A stretch of 15,249 nucleotides of DNA from positions 1 through 15,249 of the forward strand of contig QLUS01000029.1 of the NCBI GenBank assembly GCA_018725535.1. Reading direction: 5' to 3'. The translations under genes and the position numbers were made by a program. The notes under the pieces were generated by a model. That model had not been told where the DNA came from and did no database searches. It saw only the letters and a list, made by a program, of their open reading frames with translations. This DNA is from Bacillota bacterium (GTDB taxonomy: Bacteria > Bacillota > UBA994). Below are positions 1 through 6,034 of this stretch, in pieces. Each line of letters begins with the position of its first letter. Positions within the stretch are counted from its first letter, which is position 1.

Positions 1-64
1 GATAACAGGCTACTTTCGTGGATGTGCTGCCTGGATTGATGACCAGTACCTTAAACCCCCGCAA
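1..64 (-). CDS. buk: Butyrate kinase, N-terminal fragment running off the left edge
   Basis: Reading the minus strand gives MRGFKVLVINPGSTSTKVAC followed by Y before the window ends. The INPGSTSTK motif is the first phosphate-binding strand and loop of the butyrate/branched-chain acyl kinase branch of the ASKHA fold; acetate kinases have a different version (N-C-G-S-S-S). The enzyme converts butyryl phosphate plus ADP to butyrate plus ATP in the cytoplasm, usually paired with phosphotransbutyrylase (ptb). A strong AAGGAGG site lies at 72-78. It is one base from an in-frame ATG at 70, which is too close, and seven bases from a TTG at 64, so I prefer TTG as the start. About 22 codons are visible, and the rest (family about 350-360 residues) lies outside. 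The gene is co-directional with spo0A but separated from it by a terminator. The family call is good; substrate range is not determinable. Confidence 0.85.
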   Translation of the reverse strand, partial: MRGFKVLVINPGSTSTKVACY

Positions 65-93
65 ACCCATGCCTCCTTACTCCATCGCTTTCA

Positions 94-113
94 ACCACAG
101 AGGTGGCGCAGAG
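94..113. repeat. Degenerate half-copy of the CACAGAG-type inverted repeat
   Basis: The bases ACCACAGAGGTGGCGCAGAG resemble the left arm of the neighbouring inverted-repeat element (ACCACAGAGGCACAGAG) with a short insertion. It has the same orientation as the 122-148 arm and lies 8 bases before it. It may be a remnant of a second element copy or an arm duplicated during insertion. Confidence 0.5.
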
Positions 114-121
114 TCTTATTT

Positions 122-260
<139 letters not shown>

Positions 261-312
261 CATCGTCTCCATCACTCTTTGTATTCTTCTCCTGCATCAT
301 AAACCCTTTTGA

Positions 313-410
313 ACGAAAATTACGTGATTGCACGCAACAATGAGGAACAGCAAGCGGCCTTCTTTGGCGAAAACCGGTAATTTTCACGAAAATTACGTGA
401 TTGCACGCAA
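313..410. repeat. Pair of perfect 25-bp direct repeats, 73 bp apart
   Basis: A 25-base sequence beginning ACGAAAATTACGTGATTGCA and ending CGCAA occurs identically at 313-337 and 386-410. The second copy runs directly into the spo0A terminator stem. A 9-bp inverted repeat (GTAATTTTC / GAAAATTAC, 377-396) straddles the start of the second copy. No gene lies between the copies. Possible origins are a segmental duplication, a remnant of an inserted element, or paired protein-binding sites; nothing in the sequence decides among these. Confidence 0.8.
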
Positions 411-435
411 AAAGAGGGCTTCCTAGCCCTCTTTT
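410..435 (-). terminator. Rho-independent terminator of spo0A
   Basis: On the minus strand an 11-bp perfect stem (AAAAGAGGGCT paired with AGCCCTCTTTT) with the 4-base loop AGGA is followed by a T-rich run into 409. It begins 4 bases beyond the spo0A stop codon, as expected for the end of that transcript. The A-run on the other side could make it partly bidirectional, but no plus-strand gene is seen. Confidence 0.9.
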
Positions 436-439
436 GTCG

Positions 440-1217
440 CTATCCCGCCCGTTCGAGGCGCAGCCTATCCGCAACCATGGCAATGAACTCGCTGTTGGTT
501 GGCTTGCCACGGCGATGGTCTACGGTGAAACCAAACATTCTGTTTAGGGCTTCCACGTTGCCGCGACTCCAAGCCACCTCAATAGCGTGACGGATGGCGC
601 GCTCTACACGGCTCGGCGTCGAGTCGCGGTTTTCGGCAATCATCGGGTAGAGAATCTTCGTCACCGCGCTGAGCAACTGTATCTCCTCCGTAACCATAGA
701 AATGGCATCCCTAAGATACACGTAACCGCGGATGTTAGCAGGCACTCCAAGTTCATGGAGGAAGTCCGAAATCTTAATCTCCAGGGTACGGCTTACACTT
801 CTTTGCTGCTCGAACTGGAGGGGAGACGCAGCCACGCCGTTTGTGGCCAACTGATGAATGCGCTGCGCCAAGGTTTCGAGATTAAAGGGCTTGAGAATGT
901 AGTAGCTCGCGCCAAGCTCAAGCACGCGCTTAGTCATCTCCTCATGCCCAAGCGCTGTCAACATGATAGTCTTAGGGAGAGGACCTCCGGCAAGCTTGGC
1001 GGGTAATCGCTCCAAGACTCCGATGCCGTCCAAATGGGGCATGATAATGTCAAGCACACACATCGGGCTTCAGGGAGTGGATAAGCTCAAGCGCCTCCAC
1101 GCCGTTATGCCCTACTCCCACCACTTGGAACTCCGGACGCTTGGAAAGGAACTCATGTAGCAGGTCACAGAAGTCTCTGTTGTCATCCACAATCAAAACC
1201 TTGATTCTCTCACCCAA
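440..1217 (-). pseudogene. spo0A: Spo0A sporulation master regulator, interrupted by a frameshift
   Basis: Spo0A is the phosphorelay response regulator that commits cells to sporulation. The best start is TTG at 1217, nine bases after AGGAGG. That frame reads GERIKVLIVDDNRDF (acidic pocket) and stops just after HSLKPDVCA. The remaining frame (to 440) resumes with VLDIIMPHLDG (phospho-acceptor Asp), IMLTALG (Thr), ILKPF (Lys), then the Spo0A DNA-binding domain ending GKPTNSEFIAMVADRLRLE. The break falls in a GT repeat at 1055-1061. Adding back one GT gives DVCVLDIIMP, a normal sequence, and a protein of about 259 residues, the usual length. So a 2-base slippage deletion separates receiver strand 3 from the rest. 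All key residues are kept. It may be a genuine recent pseudogene, a phase-variable site, or a sequencing error. A 192-residue effector-containing piece could initiate internally at ATG 1063, but no ribosome site supports this. Confidence 0.88.
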
Positions 1218-1309
1218 ACCTATCTTCCTCCTCAGTCAACCAACAAAACTTACGCTATTCTTTCAACGACTTACCAACCTTCTCCTGCTGAACTCACACA
1301 ACTTTTTCG

Positions 1310-2548
1310 TCAAGAGGCACGGAAGAGCCGCCGGTAGAAGAAAGTCGGGGCGTGCTCTTCCCGCCGCTCCAAGCGATCGGACTCACGGATCATCCACTCG
1401 ATGAACACACCATACCCCCTAGCGGGGTCATTGAAAAAACATGGGTTACCGCGCCCACTAACTTCCCTCGTTGCACAATCGGACTGCCAGACATACCTTG
1501 TACAATCCCGCCTGTCCTCTGGAGCAAACGTGGGTCGGTGGCGCGAATGACAAGCCCTTTGCCATGGGGCGTATGCTGTAGGCGGGAAACGCGCTGAATC
1601 TCAATCGCGAAGCGCTCTACTTGCTCGCCAGCGATAACGGTCAGAATCTCTGCCGGACCTTCCTCGACCTCATCGCGCAGCAAAATCGGGATGGGAGCTA
1701 CGCCAGTCGTGATGTCCTCCAACATATGGCCAAATATGCCAAACGAAATGTTCTTTTCGACGGTACCTAGGGTCCTCTGCTCATCCACAAAGACGCTGCA
1801 CTTCTCGCCCGGAGCACCCCGTCTGCCTGCCTCAATGAAGGTGACGGTCGCACGCACAATCCTGCCACTCCCAAGCGTAATGGGCTCTCCGGTATCAGCG
1901 TCGGTAATCACGTGTCCGAGCGCACCGAACGTCATTGATTCACGGTCGACAAAGGTCAGAGTACCGATTCCAACGGCGGTGTCGCGCACAAATACGCCTA
2001 AACGATATTTGCCGGTCTCGCGGCATGAACGCGGCACTGCCGTAAGCGTTAATTCGCCTGCGCCCCGCAGTACAGTCAGCTCAACGTGTTGGTTTTGCCT
2101 GCCGGACTCGTCAACCAAGCGCGCGATCGTCGCGAAGCCGACCACTAGGACTCCTTGTGACCTAAGTGAAACGCCCACGCAATGTCCTGCGGCTACAAGT
2201 GAGACGGACGGCATTACCTGCAAAGACAGCCGCCTAATCGGCAGACCGAACAAACTTAGAGTCATCTCTGTGCTGCCCGGTCTTAGCGGGCGAAAAGACA
2301 GGGGTTCGGTGAGAGCGAACCTACGCACTAACGGCCCTACCTCTGCGCCATTAACCTTGAACAAACCGGTTTCATCAAGGGACAAGTCGAGACCGAATGG
2401 CATAGGAGCGGCAGAGAGAAATCTACCTCTGTTACGCGCACCAGAGGGGGCAAACTAAAAAGCTCCTAGCCTGCGGGCTTAGACAGACCGCCAGCACGGA
2501 CGCTAAGAGCAACCATCCCAACAGCGCTTTGTATTTTCGCATGTTCAT
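1310..2548 (-). pseudogene. spoIVB: SpoIVB serine peptidase, multiple frameshifts and shortened PDZ domain
   Basis: SpoIVB is the forespore-secreted S55-family peptidase that triggers sigma-K activation by cutting SpoIVFA. Start ATG 2548 follows GAAAGGAG and encodes a membrane/signal segment (KYKALLGWLLLASVLAVCL). Frame breaks occur near 2457-2461 (T5), near 2405 (CC) and at 1434-1439 (T6). Each is repaired by adding one base, giving SLPPLVRVTEVDFSLPLP, then PMPFGLDLSLDETG, and finally FVNDPARGYGVFIEWM to a stop at 1310, 413 residues in all. The central open piece (1390-2403) has no ribosome site of its own. The catalytic motifs are all present: GALGHVITDADTG (His), TDPRLL (Asp), GMSGSPI (Ser). 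Between GVLVVGF and KYRLG there are about 41 residues where B. subtilis has about 76, so most of the PDZ core including the GD-x-I-x-x-x-NG region is missing. Family identity is certain; functional status is doubtful. Confidence 0.88.
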
Positions 2549-2585
2549 CGGTGCACTCCTTTCATCAAGTCGAGTCTGTCTCTAA

Positions 2586-2624
2586 GTTAACCTAGCGTCA
2601 AAACCGCTATCCCCGCTAGTTAAC
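2586..2624. promoter_or_regulatory. Imperfect inverted repeat between recN and spoIVB
   Basis: GTTAACCTAGCG (2586-2597) pairs with CGCTAGTTAAC (2614-2624) with one bulged base, around a 16-base loop. It occupies the 116-bp gap between the recN stop and the spoIVB start. There is no T-run after either arm, so it is not a standard terminator. It could be an operator or transcript structure controlling spoIVB. I could not identify a convincing forespore-sigma promoter next to it. Confidence 0.45.
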
Positions 2625-2664
2625 ATAAACAGAACGACTGGAGTACACAGAAGCCAAAGCGCTG

Positions 2665-4341
2665 CTATCGTTTTCTGCTCTTTACCAAGAGCTCCTCGGC
2701 ATGTTCTAAGGCTACGGCTGTCTCTCTGCCCCCGAGCATGCGGGCTAACTCCCTAACTCTTCCCTGATCAAACAGGTGCTCGACGCTAACCGTTGTCCTG
2801 CCTTCACTGTCTTCCTTGCGCACGTACAAGTGATGGTCGGAGAGCGCCGCTATCTGCGCGAGATGTGAAACACAGAGCACTTGTTTGTGTGCGCTTACAG
2901 CCGCGATTTTTTCTGCAACCGCAAGCGCCGCTTTCCCGCCCACACCGCTGTCAATTTCGTCAAACACCAGCGTAGGAATATCGTCGAACTTACTGAAAGC
3001 AGCCTTAAGTGCTAACATAACCCGCGATATCTCGCCCCCAGAGGCAATCTTGGCGAGCGGCCTCGGTTCCTCCCCTAGGTTGGCGGAAAAGAGCAACTCC
3101 ATGCTTTCCGCGCCGCGTGGATTCATAACACCTTTGTGCGGAGTGAAAGCGATACTGAGCCGACCGCTGTTCATACCGAGCTCCCGGATGTTCTCCTGCG
3201 CGAGGCGACATAACTCACGGCCATGCTCTTGCCTAAGCGCGCTAAGTTCCCCCGCTAGGCGCGCGTAGCGCTTTTCTTGCTCTGTCATGCTCTGTTTAAG
3301 TGCGGCCATGCGCTCAGCAGCGTCATGCAGCCGTTCTTTGCTCTGCTTGGCTTCCTCGCGAAAAATCAGCACGGCTTCGAGTGTACGGCCGTACTTGCGC
3401 TTGAGTAAAGCTAAGTGCTCAAGCCGCTGCTCGATTTCCTCGAGTCTCCCGTGATCGAAATACAGCGACTCTTTAAGCTGGCTTAGCTCTTGAACCGCGT
3501 CCTGCAGCAAGTAGCCCGCCTGTTCAAGTAGAGCGGAGATGCTCTCTAGTGCGGGAGACAATCGCCGCATTTCCTTCAGGTCTGCCGCGTTGCGACCTAT
3601 AACATCACAGATGGCCTTGCTGCGCCCTCCACCGCCTGTTAATTCAGCGTGGCAACGCTCGACCGCGCCGCGCAAGCGTTCAAAACTCAGCAAGGCTTGC
3701 CGCTCGCTCTTTAGTTCATCTTCCTCGTTTGGTTTGAGTTTGGCCGCGTCAATCTCGTCCAGTTGATGGTTGATAAGGTCGAGGAGGCGTAGGCGCTCGC
3801 TCTCGTCGCCTGGGCTAGATTTAAGCCCCCGCTCACACTCCTCATAAGCCTTAACTTCGCCTGCTAGCGACGTTAATAGCTCGGCCGCTCTCGCCCCCGC
3901 AAATCTATCAATCAACTGTTGATGCGCCGCAGGCGAAAAGAGGGACTGGTGTTCGTGCTGACCATGTATGTCCACAAGCTGTGTTCCAAGTTGTCTAAGC
4001 AAGCCTTGCGTGACGCTCTGGCCATTGATGCGGCAAGTCGAGCGGTTTGCCGTAATCTCACGGGTGATAATCAATTCGCCTTCATCTGCAAGCCCGTGCA
4101 AAGCAAGCAGGTTCGCCGCGTTTGCGTCATAAGCCCTAAACACGCCTTGAACCAGTGCCCGCTCACATCCAGACCGAATCATGTCCGGAGATGTTCTCCC
4201 GCCAACTAAGAGCGAGACGGCGTCAACGATAATGGACTTTCCCGCCCCCGTTTCGCCTGATAGCACTGTTAGCCCCGGTCCTAATTCAAGGCTAAGCTCC
4301 TTGATTACGGCAAAGTTCTGTACGAACAAACGCTCAAGCAT
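2665..4341 (-). CDS. recN: DNA repair protein RecN (SMC-like ATPase)
   Basis: RecN is a cytoplasmic SMC-like ATPase that binds DNA ends and promotes RecA-dependent double-strand break repair. The 558 residues match the family length. The N-terminus has LFVQNFAVIKELSLEL and the Walker A loop GETGAGKS (about residues 29-36). The middle (about 150-380) is charged and Glu/Leu/Arg-rich, consistent with coiled coil. The C-terminal half has the signature IASGGEISRVMLALK, Walker B TLVFDEIDSGVGG, and the H-loop VSHLAQIAA. ATG 4341 is preceded by AAGGAG at nine bases. It overlaps the nadK stop by 8 bp (ATGCTTGA), so translation is likely coupled. Linkage to nadK/tlyA upstream and spoIVB/spo0A downstream is typical of Bacillota. 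The gene is intact. Confidence 0.97.
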   Translation of the reverse strand: MLERLFVQNFAVIKELSLELGPGLTVLSGETGAGKSIIVDAVSLLVGGRTSPDMIRSGCERALVQGVFRAYDANAANLLALHGLADEGELIITREITANRSTCRINGQSVTQGLLRQLGTQLVDIHGQHEHQSLFSPAAHQQLIDRFAGARAAELLTSLAGEVKAYEECERGLKSSPGDESERLRLLDLINHQLDEIDAAKLKPNEEDELKSERQALLSFERLRGAVERCHAELTGGGGRSKAICDVIGRNAADLKEMRRLSPALESISALLEQAGYLLQDAVQELSQLKESLYFDHGRLEEIEQRLEHLALLKRKYGRTLEAVLIFREEAKQSKERLHDAAERMAALKQSMTEQEKRYARLAGELSALRQEHGRELCRLAQENIRELGMNSGRLSIAFTPHKGVMNPRGAESMELLFSANLGEEPRPLAKIASGGEISRVMLALKAAFSKFDDIPTLVFDEIDSGVGGKAALAVAEKIAAVSAHKQVLCVSHLAQIAALSDHHLYVRKEDSEGRTTVSVEHLFDQGRVRELARMLGGRETAVALEHAEELLVKSRKR

Positions 4342-5200
4342 GCGGCGAACTCCTTACCTCGGTCAGTTTGTGCCGGAGTACGTCATAGAAGCTGCGCGGC
4401 GCCACCTTAACCAAGCGGGTCACGATATCCGCTCTTTCAATAACAACCTCGTCGTCGGGCAGAAGCCGTATGCCCTCTTGGCCATCCAGTGTGAGTACGA
4501 TGTCGTCGTGGACGGAGTGCAACCGAATGCGTATCTTTTCCCGCGGCGAGATTACTGTTGGGCGGGCTTGCAGCATATGGGCACATATGGGCGTAAGCAG
4601 CATCAGCTGCATCGCGGGGTCCACAATCGGGCCTCCCGCCGAAAGAGAATACGCTGTTGAACCTGTGGGGGTGGATACAATCATGCCGTCAGCCGGGAAA
4701 GTCTCAAGGTAGCTTTTGCCGATATGAATCTCTAGCCTAATCATGCGCGCAAAGGCACCCTTAGTCACCACGCTATCGTTAAGCGCGAAGGCTTCCTGCA
4801 AACGCGTGCTACTCCTGATTACCGTAGCTTTAAGCATCATGCGTTCCTGCAGCCGGAATTCTCCCCTGACAATCATGCGCAGCGCTTCGGTTACGTTTCT
4901 CTCCTCTACCTCAGTCAAGAAGCCAAGGTGCCCAAGATTGACCCCCATCAGGGGCACTCCCCAGAACGGCCACTTCCGCGCCACCGACAAGAGCGTGCCA
5001 TCTCCCCCCAGCACGACGATGGCCGAACACACTTCGGCCATTTCCTGCTCCACGCACCCTAGCTCCTGGCGCTCGATGCGGGAGGCTAAGCTGATTGGCA
5101 GCATAACTTCTTGCTTAAGCGCCGTGAGTTCTGCAATCATCTGCCGCGTTACGGCCACTGTGTTCTCTTTCTCTAGGTTGGCGATAATTCCTAGGGTCAT
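4334..5200 (-). CDS. nadK: NAD kinase
   Basis: NAD kinase phosphorylates NAD to NADP using ATP or polyphosphate, the only route to NADP in the cytoplasm. In the 288-residue product, GGDGTLL (catalytic Asp) lies near residue 64. It is followed by LGHLGFLTEV, then NDSVVTKG, the Asp-containing PADGMIVSTPTGSTAYSLSAGGPIV that binds the nucleotide, and LTLDGQEG near the C-terminus. All diagnostic NadK motifs are present and the length is normal (about 260-300). I place the start at ATG 5200 (MTLGIIAN), because GGAGGTGG lies just upstream; the earlier in-frame GTG at 5215 lies inside that ribosome site. It lies 27 bases after tlyA and overlaps recN by 8 bp. No argR gene lies between it and recN. Confidence 0.96.
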   Translation of the reverse strand: MTLGIIANLEKENTVAVTRQMIAELTALKQEVMLPISLASRIERQELGCVEQEMAEVCSAIVVLGGDGTLLSVARKWPFWGVPLMGVNLGHLGFLTEVEERNVTEALRMIVRGEFRLQERMMLKATVIRSSTRLQEAFALNDSVVTKGAFARMIRLEIHIGKSYLETFPADGMIVSTPTGSTAYSLSAGGPIVDPAMQLMLLTPICAHMLQARPTVISPREKIRIRLHSVHDDIVLTLDGQEGIRLLPDDEVVIERADIVTRLVKVAPRSFYDVLRHKLTEVRSSPHA

Positions 5201-5227
5201 TTGCACCACCTCCACTAGACGCAGATG

Positions 5228-6034
5228 TCACTTCGCTTCCCTGTGAGCGTCCGCTACCACTTGTTCTATATTGACTAAGATGCCGTCAGGCTCGCCGGTT
5301 TTCCACCAGCAGAGAAACTCAATATTACCCTCGGGTCCCTTGATGGGTGAATACGTCAAGCCAAATATGCCCCACCCTAAATTTCTTGCCGCCTGCAGCA
5401 CATCAGCGATAACCGCGCTGTGAATGGCAGAATCCAAAATTACGCCGCGGCCCCGCGATGCCTCCTGTCTGCCTGCCTCGAACTGCGGTTTAATCAAAGC
5501 TATCACATCTGCACGTACGGAGAGCAACGCATTAACTGCGGGCAAGACAAGCGACAAGGAGATAAAGGACACGTCTACAGTGGCGGCATCCGGGCGTTCA
5601 CGCAGCTGTTCGCGCTGCAGATAGCGAATATTCGTCTTTTCCAATACTTGTACTCGCTCATCGTTGCGCAGCTTCCACGCTAGCTGTCCCTGTCCTACGT
5701 CGACGGCAATCACATACTGCGCACCATTTTGCAGCGCGCAATCGGTAAAGCCGCCGCTCGACGCGCCCACGTCTAACACTACGCGGCCGGACAACGATAT
5801 GCCAAACTGCCTTAAAGCCTGCTCTAGCTTCAAACCGCCGCGCGAGACAAAACGGTGCGGCGCATTTTGCACGGTAACGAAGCTGTCGGGAGCATAGGTG
5901 TGGCCGGGTTTATCGGCTATGTCTCCCCCCACCCGCACGGCACCACTCTGGATAAGTGCCTGCGCCTGCACACGCGATTCGGCCAAGCCCTTTTCCAGCA
6001 GGAGAACGTCTAAGCGCATCTTATTGGAGCGCAT
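5228..6034 (-). CDS. tlyA: TlyA family rRNA 2'-O-methyltransferase / hemolysin-like protein
   Basis: TlyA proteins carry an N-terminal S4 RNA-binding domain (about residues 6-65: RLDVLLLEKGLAESRVQAQA through RFVSRGG) and a C-terminal FtsJ/RrmJ-type SAM methyltransferase domain. SAM motif I is VLDVGASSGGFTD (about 86-98). VDVSFISL and the catalytic-Lys region ALIKPQFEAGR follow, and KGPEGNIEFL closes the core. Characterised homologues 2'-O-methylate ribosomal RNA; Bacillota members (YqxC) are less studied, so the exact target is unproven. The length of 268 is normal. Two in-frame starts exist: ATG 6034, overlapping the dxs stop by 14 bp with a weak GGCGG upstream, and ATG 6019, directly after the dxs stop. 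The second gives a more typical MRLDVLL N-terminus. Either way translation is probably coupled to dxs. Confidence 0.93.
   Translation of the reverse strand: MRSNKMRLDVLLLEKGLAESRVQAQALIQSGAVRVGGDIADKPGHTYAPDSFVTVQNAPHRFVSRGGLKLEQALRQFGISLSGRVVLDVGASSGGFTDCALQNGAQYVIAVDVGQGQLAWKLRNDERVQVLEKTNIRYLQREQLRERPDAATVDVSFISLSLVLPAVNALLSVRADVIALIKPQFEAGRQEASRGRGVILDSAIHSAVIADVLQAARNLGWGIFGLTYSPIKGPEGNIEFLCWWKTGEPDGILVNIEQVVADAHREAK

Noticed and set aside
1218..1310. Sigma-H-type promoter upstream of spo0A (GCAGGAGAA ... AAAGAATAG on the minus strand)
   Set aside because: The two elements resemble the sigma-H boxes but are about 16 bases apart instead of 11-12, so I do not call it.
1691..2458. 255-residue open frame on the plus strand opposite spoIVB
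   Set aside because: It is antisense to a clear SpoIVB family sequence, has Ser/Pro/Thr-rich composition typical of reverse-frame shadows, and no ribosome site or family motif.
2586..2624. Terminator after recN
   Set aside because: The inverted repeat has no T-rich tail on the minus strand and a 16-base loop, so it is not called as a Rho-independent terminator.
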